A stretch of 64,000 nucleotides of DNA from Devosia geojensis. Its GTDB lineage: Bacteria; Pseudomonadota; Alphaproteobacteria; Rhizobiales; Devosiaceae. Where the stretch lies: the NCBI RefSeq assembly GCF_000969415.1, contig NZ_JZEX01000179.1, forward strand, positions 1 to 64,000, read 5' to 3'. Of this stretch, positions 49,193 to 59,246 are shown piece after piece (the stretch's first letter is position 1; every line of letters begins with the position of its first letter). The position numbers were made by a program, and so were the translations under genes. The notes beneath the pieces are model-generated. The model made no database searches. It saw only the letters and a program-made list of their open reading frames with translations, and had not been told where the DNA came from.

Positions 49193-50206
49193 ATGCAGAA
49201 ACCACCGACCATGCGGGATGTGGCCGACAGCGCCAAGGTCTCCCAGGCCACGGTGTCGCTGGTGCTGAGCGGCGTACCCAACGCGCGCATCTCCAAGGCG
49301 ACGCGCCGGCGGGTGATCGAGGCGGCCGACGCGCTGGGATACCGACGCGAGAAGGTGCGGTCCCTGCGTGAGAACCACCGCCGGCTGATCGGCCTCTTCA
49401 TCGACGAGGTCAGCACGACCGCCTTCGCCTCGCCACTGATCGAGGGCGCGCGCGAGCAGGCCGGGCTGCACAATGCCTATGTCGCGACGTTCTGCACGGC
49501 CGGAAATCCGGATGTCGAGCGCGAAGCCCTGCACATGCTGGCCAGCCAGGATGCTATCGGCGTCATCTATACAACGCTGATCACCCGCGAGGTGGCCGTG
49601 CCCGAGATGTTCCTCGAGTTTCCGCTGGTGCTGCTCAATTGCTACGAGCGCAAGCTGCGGTTTGCCTCGATCGTGCCGGGGGATTTCGTGGGTGGTTACA
49701 CGGCGACCGAAACATTGCTCAAGGCCGGGCACCGGCGGATCGCCCACCTTGCTGGGGAACACTCGATGGATGCCGGCCGGGATCGCGAGCGCGGCTTCCG
49801 GCAAGCCATGGCCGACTGGAGCGTTCCGGTGGACGAAAGCCTCGTCACGCTCGGCGGATGGCGGCTGCCGGCGGGGCGCGAGCGGGCGCTGGCGCTGCTG
49901 CAGCGGCCGGACCGTCCCACCGCAGTCTTCTGCTTCAACGACCGCATGGCGCTCGGATGCAACGAGGCGGCCAGGAGCCTCGGCCTTCGCGTGCCCGAGG
50001 ACCTGTCGATCGTCGGCTTCGACGACGAGACGGACCTGGCGGCCGGCATGGACCCGCCGCTGACCACCATGGTGTTGCCGCATGACGAGATGGCGCGGCT
50101 GGCGGTCAGCTTCCTGGCGGAGGGGGGCGATGCGGACGAGCGCCTGCAGAAGGTCAAGATCGAGTGCGAGCTGGTGACGCGATCCTCGATCGCGCCGCCG
50201 CCCTAG
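49193..50206 (+). CDS. LacI-family transcriptional regulator
   Basis: The 337-residue protein starts MQKPPTMRDVADSAKVSQAT, a typical LacI helix-turn-helix (about 7-26), then the hinge and a periplasmic-binding-protein-like sensor domain: IGLFIDEVSTTAFASPLIEG, VFCFNDRMALGC, LRVPEDLSIVGFDDE. It should bind a sugar and control a nearby operon. The ATG at 49193 lacks a strong ribosome site; M7 (49211) is possible. Its 3' end meets a second LacI gene on the reverse strand after seven bases. Which operon it controls is uncertain: it is separated from the transketolase genes by a palindrome. Confidence 0.9.
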   Translation: MQKPPTMRDVADSAKVSQATVSLVLSGVPNARISKATRRRVIEAADALGYRREKVRSLRENHRRLIGLFIDEVSTTAFASPLIEGAREQAGLHNAYVATFCTAGNPDVEREALHMLASQDAIGVIYTTLITREVAVPEMFLEFPLVLLNCYERKLRFASIVPGDFVGGYTATETLLKAGHRRIAHLAGEHSMDAGRDRERGFRQAMADWSVPVDESLVTLGGWRLPAGRERALALLQRPDRPTAVFCFNDRMALGCNEAARSLGLRVPEDLSIVGFDDETDLAAGMDPPLTTMVLPHDEMARLAVSFLAEGGDADERLQKVKIECELVTRSSIAPPP

Positions 50207-50213
50207 CAATGCT

Positions 50214-51302
50214 CTAGCGGCGCGGAGAGGCGACGGAGCTCCGCTGCACCAGCGCGCATTCCAGCCGGGTCAGGAGCACGGGCGGGGAGTCGATATCCTG
50301 GCCGTTGAGCACCATTTCGGCAGCCCACTGCCCCATCGCCCGATGCGGCAGAACCACCGTCGTCAGTTGCGGGTGCAGGTGGCGGGCGATCTCCTCGTCG
50401 TCGTAGCCCATCACCGACATGTCGCGGGGAATGTCGAGGCCCGCCTCCTTCAGGGCTTCGAAACAGCCGATCGCCATGCGGTCGTTCTGGCAGAAGATGG
50501 CGGTCGGCATGTCCGGCAGCGCCAGAATGCGCCGGGTCGCCTCATAGCCGGCGCTGGCCGACCAGTCGCCCTCGAACACCAGGTCCGGATCGAACGGAAT
50601 GTCGGCGGTGGAAAGCGCGCGCCGATACCCCTTGGGGCGGTCGCCGGCCGCCTCCATCCAGGCCTCGCCGGTGATGGTGGCGATGCGGCGATGGCCTTTG
50701 TCGATGAGGTGCCGGGTGGCGCGCTGTCCGCCGGCGACCTCGCCGGGCACGACGGCCGGGAAATCCGCTTCGGTGCTGTAGCAGTTGATCAGCACGACGG
50801 GTGCATCGAACTCACGCAGCCCCTGGGGTACGATCAACTCACGGGTGAAGATGGTCATCAGGACGAGCGCTTTGACGCGCTGGGCGGCAAAATGGGCGAC
50901 GAGCTGGGCCTCGGCATCGTGGCTGCCATAGGTCTGCGCGACGAGGACGGTGAGGCCCGAGGGGCGCAGGGCCTGGCTCAGGCCCTCGATGGCCTGGACG
51001 GCTTCCGGACTGGTGGAGAGATTGTCGACGATGAACCCGACGAAACCCGCCTCCTGCGGCGGTTTCGGCTCGGCGGGCCGGCGCGGGGAGGTGTAGCCCA
51101 GCCGGCGCGCGACCTCGAGTACCTTCTGGCGCGTCTCCGGTGAAAGGCGGATATCCTCGACATTGTTGAGGACGAACGAGACGGTGGTCTGCGAACAGCC
51201 GGCCTCGCGGGCGATGTCGGTCATGGTGACCCGGCGCGCGGCGCCACCCGCACGCCCCTTGCCGCCCGCACGCTCACCTTTGCCAGACCCGCGGGCCGCC
51301 AT
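50214..51302 (-). CDS. LacI-family transcriptional regulator
   Basis: The 362-residue protein has a basic, glycine-rich N-terminal tail (about 1-24), then VTMTDIAREAGCSQTTVSFVL, a LacI-type helix-turn-helix, and a sensor domain (VGFIVDNLSTSPEAVQAIEG, IFCQNDRMAIGCFEAL, MSVMGYDDE). The tail is longer than usual; a start at V25 is less likely because the ATG at 51302 is the only ATG in place. It follows the DUF4965-type hydrolase by 60 bases on the same strand and is probably the last gene of the arabinoside operon that begins at 59123. Confidence 0.88.
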   Translation of the reverse strand: MAARGSGKGERAGGKGRAGGAARRVTMTDIAREAGCSQTTVSFVLNNVEDIRLSPETRQKVLEVARRLGYTSPRRPAEPKPPQEAGFVGFIVDNLSTSPEAVQAIEGLSQALRPSGLTVLVAQTYGSHDAEAQLVAHFAAQRVKALVLMTIFTRELIVPQGLREFDAPVVLINCYSTEADFPAVVPGEVAGGQRATRHLIDKGHRRIATITGEAWMEAAGDRPKGYRRALSTADIPFDPDLVFEGDWSASAGYEATRRILALPDMPTAIFCQNDRMAIGCFEALKEAGLDIPRDMSVMGYDDEEIARHLHPQLTTVVLPHRAMGQWAAEMVLNGQDIDSPPVLLTRLECALVQRSSVASPRR

Positions 51303-51362
51303 CGTCCGTCCTTGCCAGTTGCGGACGTCCTTTTGCGCTGGACGCCCGCCCGAGGCAAGAGG

Positions 51363-53393
51363 TTAGCGGGACCCCATGCGGTCGATCAGCAGCTTGATGA
51401 AGATGCCGCCGACGACCGAGCGCGCGAAGAACCCGTGGTTCCTCGGCTGCAGCCCTGTGTCGGTCTCGAACCAGTCGGAAAGGGGCACCCGCGCCGGCGC
51501 ATCGTCGAGCCAGCGTTCCAGAGGCGCCAGCATGGCGTCGAAATCCGCCTGCCTGCCGGTGAGGCACGCGCTCCAGACCAGCCAATCCAGCTTGGTGTAG
51601 GCCTTGCGGCTGTCGAGGGGCAGGCCGTAGCGGTTGAGGCGCGAGCGATAGGACGCCATCTCGGTCTCGGCGATCTCGGACGGGAAGAGACCGAGGCCGA
51701 GAATCCGGTCCCAGACGAGGTTGTACTTCTGGCTCCAGCTGCCCGGCTGATCGAACGCCAGGCGATAGCCGGCCTCATCGCGGGCCATCTCCTGCCATTT
51801 GCCGGCCCAATCGCGCGCGGTCGCCATGTAGTGCGTCGCGTCCGCGTCGCGGCCGATGCGGGCGCAGAGCTGCCCGAACGCGCCGAGGCCGATTATGGCC
51901 TTGATCGCGAGATTGGCGTTGTGCGGCATATGCCCGGCGAAATCGTCGGTGCAGAGCTGGTTGTCGGGGTCGAGCCCGTGGCCGACGAGATAGTCGGCCC
52001 AGCCCTTGAGCTGGGTGAAGAAGGTTTCGGCCAGATCCAGCTCGCCGGTGCGGTGCGCCAGGGCCGCAACGAGGACAAGCATGTTGCCGCACTCCTCGAC
52101 CGGCATCTGATTGTGCCCGGTGCGATCGCCGCCCCCGTAGTTCTGGCCGTTGCCCCAGGGATAACGCCCGATATCGTGCGGCGCATAGGGGAAGGGCCAG
52201 CGGCCGCTGGCCGAATAGTCGAGCACCGGCCAGAGCTGGGCCCGCAGGAGGGCCGGATTGAAGTGCAGGAAGAAGGGGGCGGTCGGATAGGTCACATCCA
52301 CCGTCGCCAGCGAACCGTTCGAGCTGTTCTCCTTGGAGAAATGCAGCAGCTCGCCGTTGAAGTCCTCGACGAGGATATGGGCGGCGAGGGACTGGCGCAG
52401 CGCCAGCGTTCCGAGGCGCGCATAGATCGGACCGCCGGAGGCCTGGAGCTGAGCTACGAGGTCAGCGTCGAAAGCTTCCACGCGCTTCATGATCGCGTCG
52501 CGCTCGGCCCACGCGGCCTCGATCAGACCGATCGCGGACTGACCGTTGCGGCTCCAGTAGGGGCGCAGGCGGCGATCGAAATAGGTGGCGGCCCAGACCT
52601 GGTCGTAGGCGACGAGGGTGCGCCAGGACGCAGAACCGGCGATGTCGCCGAAATGGTGGCAGATCGCCAGCGCCTTGCTTTCGCTGCTGGCAGGCATGCG
52701 CAGCGGACGCACCTCGCGAACGTCGTCGCGATCCGGAATGGCGCCCGTCGCGGCAAACTCGCGGCGCAGGGCCCTGATGTCGCCGAAGGCACTCGCCGCC
52801 GGCGTTCCGGGCTGCGAGGAGACGAAGAGATAGCCCCACTCGATCTGTACCTCGTCGCCCGAGCGGCGCAGATAGTCCTGCCGTGCGGCGCCGAGGAACA
52901 TCGCCTCGACCGGCCCGGCGCGGTGCCGACCCCACGAAATCTCCGTTTCGGCATCCCCGGTGGCCCAGCGCGCCCCGAAATCGAGATAGGCGCTAACGGC
53001 GTGGGCCGCGCCGTCGGTGCTGCGGACATCGAGATCGATATAGCTGACGGGGCGACCGATCAGTTCGAGATCGTCGGGCAGCAGGGGACTGGTAAAGGTG
53101 AGGGTCAGCTCGACCCCGCCGGCGGCGAACGTGTAGATGGTGCGTAAAGGCGTGATCCGCCGCTCCACCTGCTCCATGACGGGCAGGGGGTCGGTCATCG
53201 AGGTCTGCATGCCGAGGAACCGGTAGGCGGTGCCGTCGACGGTCAGCAGGCCGCACACTTCCTGCAGCTTGCCGGTCCAGTGACGGGACCAGTCATCCGT
53301 CGCGAGGTCCGCGTGCGACCAAACGCTCATGAACGGGTCGTGCAGCACCAGCGGAACGGCCGGGGCGCGTGCGCTTGATATATCGTAGGTCAT
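51363..53393 (-). CDS. GtaA-like/DUF4965-DUF5127 hydrolase
   Basis: The 676-residue protein resembles the fungal glutaminase GtaA family (DUF5127, DUF4965, DUF1793 in order): VPLVLHDPFMSVWSHAD at the N-terminus, an interior DUF5127-like sandwich, then FYFDRRLRP-like AATYFDRRLRPYW, YPWGNGQNYGGGDRTGHN and GHNQMPVEECGNMLVL, the hallmark (alpha/alpha)6-barrel part. The 'glutaminase' name is doubtful in bacteria, where these proteins sit with glycan-degrading genes; I expect a glycosidase or related enzyme. No signal peptide is visible. It lies between the MalK-type ATPase and a LacI gene in the arabinoside operon. Confidence 0.75.
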   Translation of the reverse strand: MTYDISSARAPAVPLVLHDPFMSVWSHADLATDDWSRHWTGKLQEVCGLLTVDGTAYRFLGMQTSMTDPLPVMEQVERRITPLRTIYTFAAGGVELTLTFTSPLLPDDLELIGRPVSYIDLDVRSTDGAAHAVSAYLDFGARWATGDAETEISWGRHRAGPVEAMFLGAARQDYLRRSGDEVQIEWGYLFVSSQPGTPAASAFGDIRALRREFAATGAIPDRDDVREVRPLRMPASSESKALAICHHFGDIAGSASWRTLVAYDQVWAATYFDRRLRPYWSRNGQSAIGLIEAAWAERDAIMKRVEAFDADLVAQLQASGGPIYARLGTLALRQSLAAHILVEDFNGELLHFSKENSSNGSLATVDVTYPTAPFFLHFNPALLRAQLWPVLDYSASGRWPFPYAPHDIGRYPWGNGQNYGGGDRTGHNQMPVEECGNMLVLVAALAHRTGELDLAETFFTQLKGWADYLVGHGLDPDNQLCTDDFAGHMPHNANLAIKAIIGLGAFGQLCARIGRDADATHYMATARDWAGKWQEMARDEAGYRLAFDQPGSWSQKYNLVWDRILGLGLFPSEIAETEMASYRSRLNRYGLPLDSRKAYTKLDWLVWSACLTGRQADFDAMLAPLERWLDDAPARVPLSDWFETDTGLQPRNHGFFARSVVGGIFIKLLIDRMGSR

Positions 53394-53464
53394 TGGAAAG
53401 CTCTGACGTTCGTTGAGGGTGCGCCGGACGTTCGGTCCGGAGCGGCAGAATGGAAAACCCGCGA

Positions 53465-54538
<1,074 letters not shown>

Positions 54539-54559
54539 CTGCGTTCTCCTATCGCGCCT

Positions 54560-56026
54560 CTAGTCAGCGAGCTCGATCACGAAGGCATTCACCGAGGCCT
54601 TGGGCACGGCGATGCGGCTGACGTCCTCGACGGGCACCTGCTCGACGGCGAAGACATCGAGGTTGGTGGTGTCGATCGCCGCATCGAGGGCGTCGGGCGC
54701 GATGCGATGGCAGGTGGCGCGGGCGATCTGCGCCCCATCCAGGTCGATCGCCAAGGTCGCATCGTCGCGGATGTCGAGATTGGTGGCGTGGACGAAAACG
54801 GTGTTGTCCCGGCGGGAGGCGGAGACGACCACGTTCTCGCTGTCGCTGCTGGCGGCGAGGCCATGCGTGCCCGAACTGCGCCGGAAGAGCCGCATCACGT
54901 GCCCGACCGGCAGCAGATAGGGCTTTTCGACGGGCGAGCCCAGCAGCACCGCATTGACCGTCCAACTGGTGCCGGCGAAGTCGGCGAGCGTGCAGATGTC
55001 GATGATGTCCGAGTGCTGCTCGAAGAGCGTCAGACAACGGGCGTGGTAGACGCCGGAGAGCCATTCGCGCAGCAGCTCGATCTTGTTGTGCGGCTGCAGC
55101 GACAGATGCCCCTCGGTGATGGCGAGCTTCAGGTTGGGGTTGGCGGCAGACACCACCTCCCTTGCGCCCAGAAGCTTGGCCTCCATGGCCTTGTAGATGG
55201 CGTCGAGCTCGGACCAGGTGCGGTCGTAGTCGTTGCGGTAGAGTCGGCCCTTGAGCACCGAATTCGCCGGATCCTTGGGACGCTGCTGCATCATGTGCAG
55301 GGCGACCATGTCGATCCGGTCTCCGGCCGCCTCGATCAGCTCCGGCGCCCACCAGCGCTCGCCCTGCTCCATGTCGCCCCAGCCGATCAGCAGGATATTG
55401 GGATCGCGCGACCGCATGGCGTCGGCGAATTCGCGGTAGAGCGTGGCGTTTTCCTTCGAGGTGAAGCGCGCGCCCTCCCTGGGATAGGAGGTTTCGTTGC
55501 CGATCTGCCAGGTGCGCACCTTCCAGGGCTTCTCGCGTCCATTGGCCTTACGCTCGGGATGGTCGGGTTCGTTGCAGTAGCTGACGAGATCGGCGGCCTC
55601 CTCGGTGGTTCCCGCCCGCCGCTCGCCGCGCGCCGTCTCGATGTAGTCGGGGCGTCCGTCGGCGGCGAAATTGATCGCCATGATCGGCTCGGCGCCCACC
55701 GCCTCGCAGAAATCGAGGAATTCGTGCACGCCGATGCGATTGGTCTCCATGCCGCCCCAGAGATAGTTGACCATGGGCACCCGGTCGGCCGGCGCGCCTA
55801 CGCTCTCGCGCCACTTCCAGAAGCTGGTGAGAATGCCGCCCCAGCGGATCGAAGATGGGGCGAGATCGCGTACGACCTCGACGAAATCATCGCGCCACTG
55901 GTCCTTGAGGATGTCCCAGCAGGCCTCGACCGAGGAGTCGGTGGTCCCCAGCGGTTCCATGAACTGCATGTAGAGGCGGGGCGAAATCTCGTGGCGGGGC
56001 CGGATGTCCACTCGGATACGGGTCAT
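54560..56026 (-). CDS. GH51-type alpha-L-arabinofuranosidase
   Basis: The 488-residue protein has the GH51 signatures: an acid/base Glu in WQIGNETS (E178) and a nucleophile Glu in LAITEGHLS (E305) on a TIM barrel, followed by a C-terminal beta-sandwich. MQFMEPLGTTDSSVEACWD near the N-terminus is a variant of the usual 'F.E..G...GG...E' loop. It should remove terminal L-arabinofuranose from imported oligosaccharides; no signal peptide is visible, so the work is done in the cytoplasm. It lies between permease and ATPase genes of a CUT1 importer, which supports an arabinoside as substrate. Confidence 0.82.
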   Translation of the reverse strand: MTRIRVDIRPRHEISPRLYMQFMEPLGTTDSSVEACWDILKDQWRDDFVEVVRDLAPSSIRWGGILTSFWKWRESVGAPADRVPMVNYLWGGMETNRIGVHEFLDFCEAVGAEPIMAINFAADGRPDYIETARGERRAGTTEEAADLVSYCNEPDHPERKANGREKPWKVRTWQIGNETSYPREGARFTSKENATLYREFADAMRSRDPNILLIGWGDMEQGERWWAPELIEAAGDRIDMVALHMMQQRPKDPANSVLKGRLYRNDYDRTWSELDAIYKAMEAKLLGAREVVSAANPNLKLAITEGHLSLQPHNKIELLREWLSGVYHARCLTLFEQHSDIIDICTLADFAGTSWTVNAVLLGSPVEKPYLLPVGHVMRLFRRSSGTHGLAASSDSENVVVSASRRDNTVFVHATNLDIRDDATLAIDLDGAQIARATCHRIAPDALDAAIDTTNLDVFAVEQVPVEDVSRIAVPKASVNAFVIELAD

Positions 56027-56045
56027 GAAGAAAAGTCCTTAGTTC

Positions 56046-56873
56046 CTATTTGATGCCCGCGGTCGGGCGCATGCCGTTGACGATCCAGCGCTGTCCGAAA
56101 AGGAACAGGATGATCATCGGCAGAGAGGTGAAGAAGGCAGCGGCGAGGATCACGGTGTAGTTGATGATGGCGGCCGTATCGGCCGAGAGGTAGGAAACCG
56201 CCACCGGCACCGTCATCGAGGCGGGCGAGTTGGTGATGATCAGGGGCCAGAGGAAGTTGTTCCAGCTATAGAGCGCCGAGAGCACGCCGACGGTAATGAT
56301 CGCGGGCGCCGCCAGCGGCACCATGATCAGGCGGAACACCTGGAAATCGGTGGCTCCATCCATGCGCGCCGCCTCCTCCATCTCGCGCGGCAGCTGCTGG
56401 AAGAACTGGCGCAGGATGAAGATGCCGACGACGCGCGGCAGGCCGGGCAGGATCACGGCATAGACGGTGTCGACGAGGCCCCAATTGGCCATGAGGTCGT
56501 AGAGCGAAATGACCTCGAGGATGCCTGGCATCATCATGGTGACGAGCACGAGGAAGAAGACGAAGTCCCGCCCCGGCCAGCGCAGGCGTCCGAACGCATA
56601 AGCCGCCGGGATGTCGAGCAGCAGGATTCCCACCACCTGCGCCACCATGATCACGGCGCTGTTGAGCATGGCCTGGGGGATGCTGACGCCGCGCCCGGCG
56701 TCGGTCAGCACGCGCCAGTAGTTGCTCCAGGTCCAGTTGGAAGGGACGAGCTGATCCTTGAGGATCTCGGACGAGGGCGCGAAGGAAAAGAGGATCAGCG
56801 ACGCCATGGGCAGGATCCACAGCAGCGCCAGCACCAGGAGGATCAGCCAGCGGGGGACGTTGTTCCTGTTCAT
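56046..56873 (-). CDS. CUT1 ABC permease (MalG/UgpE type)
   Basis: The 275-residue protein has six membrane helices and the EAA loop LPREMEEAARMDGATDFQVF (about 160-180). It begins MNRNNVPRWLILLVLALLWI and ends GQRWIVNGMRPTAGIK, the standard MalG-type C-terminus. It follows the MalF-type gene by 11 bases. The frame is open further upstream only as a shadow of that gene. Confidence 0.92.
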   Translation of the reverse strand: MNRNNVPRWLILLVLALLWILPMASLILFSFAPSSEILKDQLVPSNWTWSNYWRVLTDAGRGVSIPQAMLNSAVIMVAQVVGILLLDIPAAYAFGRLRWPGRDFVFFLVLVTMMMPGILEVISLYDLMANWGLVDTVYAVILPGLPRVVGIFILRQFFQQLPREMEEAARMDGATDFQVFRLIMVPLAAPAIITVGVLSALYSWNNFLWPLIITNSPASMTVPVAVSYLSADTAAIINYTVILAAAFFTSLPMIILFLFGQRWIVNGMRPTAGIK

Positions 56874-56884
56874 GGGACCGATCC

Positions 56885-57745
56885 TCAGCGCTGCCGGAAG
56901 AAGCGGAACTGCACCAGCGAGAGCGCAGCGATGATGATGGTGATGATCACGCCGATCGCGGCGGCGCGGCCGATGGCGAAGTTGCGGAAGCCTTCCTCGT
57001 AGAGCAGCATGGTCAACACCTCGGTGCTGCCGAACGGGCCGCCCTGGGTCATGATCAGGACCTCGCCGAAGACCTGGAAGGCCTGGATCAGGCTGAGGAC
57101 CATGACGATGAGCATGATCGGCTTCAGCAGCGGCAGGGTGATGAAGAAGAAATTCTGGATGGGGGTCGAGCCATCGAGCTCGGCAGCTTCGTAGAGATCG
57201 TCGGGGATGTTCTCGAGCCCGGCGAGCAGGATGATGACCATGAAGCCGACGCTGCCCCAGAGGGCGATCAGCGCGATGGCGATCAGCGCCCAGCCCGGCT
57301 CGGCCAGCCATGTCTGGTCGGGAAGACGCAGCAGGCGCAGGACCTGATTGATTGTGCCCGCCTGCGGTTCGAACAGCCATTTGAAGGCAATGGAGGCAAC
57401 CGCGACGTTGACCACCAGCGGCAGGAAAAAGGCTGTGCGGAAGAGCCCGATGCCCGGGAGCGTGCGATGCAGCAGCACCGCCAGGACGACCGAGACCACC
57501 ATGATCATCGGCACGAAGATCAGCGCGAACTGGGTGGTGGTGAGGAGCGAGCTCCAGAAGCGGGCGTCAGCGAAAAGGGACGCGTAGTTGCCGAGGCCGA
57601 CAAAACCGTTGGGTCCGAATATGCCCCAGTCGTGGAAGCTGATGTAGATCGCCCGCACGATGGGATAGCCGATGAAGACGGCAAAGACCGCGAGATAAGG
57701 GCCCACCAGCAGATAGGGGAACAGTCTGGCGCGCAATTGCGACAT
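56885..57745 (-). CDS. CUT1 ABC permease (MalF/UgpA type)
   Basis: The 286-residue protein has six membrane helices (first FPYLLVGPYLAVFAVFIGYP) and the EAA loop IPDDLYEAAELDGSTPIQNF (about 188-207). I start at the ATG at 57745, preceded by GGCGGGAG; the open frame upstream has no better start. It is the second gene of the operon after the binding protein, from which it is separated by 97 bases with an imperfect GGCGGG/CCCGCC hairpin at 57805-57830. Confidence 0.92.
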   Translation of the reverse strand: MSQLRARLFPYLLVGPYLAVFAVFIGYPIVRAIYISFHDWGIFGPNGFVGLGNYASLFADARFWSSLLTTTQFALIFVPMIMVVSVVLAVLLHRTLPGIGLFRTAFFLPLVVNVAVASIAFKWLFEPQAGTINQVLRLLRLPDQTWLAEPGWALIAIALIALWGSVGFMVIILLAGLENIPDDLYEAAELDGSTPIQNFFFITLPLLKPIMLIVMVLSLIQAFQVFGEVLIMTQGGPFGSTEVLTMLLYEEGFRNFAIGRAAAIGVIITIIIAALSLVQFRFFRQR

Positions 57746-57842
57746 GGGCAGGCTCCCGCCGAGGGCGTGCGAAATCGGGGCGAGGTGGTGACGGGTCGTC
57801 CGGAGGCGGGACCGGCACACCAGCCCCGCCCGGAAATCTCTC

Positions 57843-59123
57843 TCAGAGCGCGGCGTTGATGCCGTCGGCCATCCTGGCGACCGTCTGCTCAATGGTGCTG
57901 CGGCCTGAGAAGAACTCCTCGAGGGCCTGCTGGACCACGCGATCGACCGCAGGCTGCGTGACGAGGCTGGGCGGGAAGTGCGCGGTATCGATGGCCTCGG
58001 TCACGATGCTCTGCTCGGGCAGCGCCCGATAGGCCTCGCTCTCGATGACGGAATACTGCGGTGAGACCTTGCCCGTCTTGGCCCACTCCACGCCGTTCTC
58101 GCCGATCCACTTGATGAAGGTCAGCGCGTCCTGGCGCGCTTCAGGGCTGGTTCCGCGGGGAATGAGGAACTCATGCGCCAGGGCGAACACCGCCGGCTGA
58201 TCGCCGAAGGTCGGGAAGCCGGCAATGCCGTATTCGAGCCCCAGATCGCGCGCCGCGGCCTGGTAGACCGGCAGGTCGGTGATCTGCATGACCGCGATGC
58301 CGATCTTGTTCTGGGCGAAGAGCTTGTTGGCATCCGCGCCGATGTCGCGGGTCGGGGTGACCCCGGCATCGGTAAAGGCCTTGAGGTCGGTCAGCACCTT
58401 GGTGGCGGTCGCAGCGAAGGTATCCGACACCGCCGTCAGGTCGGCGTTGTAGATGCTGTCCTCGTACTGCCAGTAGATGCTGTAGAAATTGCGGAACGTG
58501 CCGCTGCCGGTGAGCTGGAAGAAGAGCCCGGTCACGTCGTCGCCGAGACCTGAAAGCGCCTCGGCCGCGGCCATCAGCTCTGCCTTGTTGGTCGGAGGCG
58601 CTTCGGGATCGAGGCCGGCTTCTTCGAACAGGGCCTTGTTGTAGTAGATGCTGCGCGGGAAGATCGAGATCGGCACGCCGTACTGCTCGCCGTTGAACGC
58701 GCCGGCCTGCCAGGCGGCGGGCACATAGTCCTCCTCCTCGATGCCGGCGGCGGCAAGCTCCTCGCTCGTGAACGGATCGAGCGCGCCCTGATTGGCATAG
58801 ACCGGCACCTGATCGGAATTGACGACGGTCAGCGCCGGCGCCTTGCGCGAGGCCATGGCGACGGAAAGCTTGGTGTTGAAATCATCCCACGGGATGATCA
58901 GCAGCTTGACCTCGACACCCGCCTCCTGGCCGGCCGTGGCGTTGAAATCCTTGACCAGCGCGTCGATGGCTTCGCCATCCGGGCCACTGAACAGGGTCCA
59001 GAATTCGATCGTGCCGGCGGCGGCACCACCCACCCCCAGACCCGAGACCGCCACAGCACCAATCAGTACCGTCCGCAACCGGGCCAGCCAACCCGCTCCG
59101 CGGGACATTCCTCGAGTGTGCAT
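57843..59123 (-). CDS. Extracellular solute-binding protein, family 1
   Basis: The 426-residue protein has a signal peptide (about 1-37, ending GVGGAAAG) and a family-1 binding-protein fold: IEFWTLFSGPDGEAIDALVK, FPRSIYYNKALFEEAGLD and FIKWIGENGVEW. GGGAGG stands six bases before the ATG at 59123. It binds the sugar of this CUT1 importer in the periplasm; neighbouring GH51 and GtaA-type genes suggest an arabinose-containing oligosaccharide. It heads a reverse-strand operon of seven genes ending with LacI at 50214. Confidence 0.9.
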   Translation of the reverse strand: MHTRGMSRGAGWLARLRTVLIGAVAVSGLGVGGAAAGTIEFWTLFSGPDGEAIDALVKDFNATAGQEAGVEVKLLIIPWDDFNTKLSVAMASRKAPALTVVNSDQVPVYANQGALDPFTSEELAAAGIEEEDYVPAAWQAGAFNGEQYGVPISIFPRSIYYNKALFEEAGLDPEAPPTNKAELMAAAEALSGLGDDVTGLFFQLTGSGTFRNFYSIYWQYEDSIYNADLTAVSDTFAATATKVLTDLKAFTDAGVTPTRDIGADANKLFAQNKIGIAVMQITDLPVYQAAARDLGLEYGIAGFPTFGDQPAVFALAHEFLIPRGTSPEARQDALTFIKWIGENGVEWAKTGKVSPQYSVIESEAYRALPEQSIVTEAIDTAHFPPSLVTQPAVDRVVQQALEEFFSGRSTIEQTVARMADGINAAL

Positions 59124-59175
59124 CGTTTCCTCCCTTTGCACTCGGCTTAGCGCCATTATCAAAATTAGTAATGGT

Positions 59176-59191
59176 GATTAATATATTAGTC
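59176..59191. promoter_or_regulatory. Near-perfect palindrome, candidate GntR operator
   Basis: GATTAATATATTAGTC is a 16-base palindrome with a single mismatch, in the A+T-rich gap between the binding-protein start (59123) and the GntR start (59247). A related TTAGTAA lies just before it. The divergent arrangement and the palindrome suggest control of both directions by the GntR protein. Confidence 0.45.
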
Positions 59192-59246
59192 AACGACGTC
59201 CGCCGAATTTTTGACGCTTGCATGCCAGGTCAATTTGAGGGCTAGA

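Noticed and set aside
47057-50209. Reverse frame of 1050 residues across kinase, isomerase and LacI genes
   Set aside because: It is antisense to three well-supported genes and shows only low-complexity composition.
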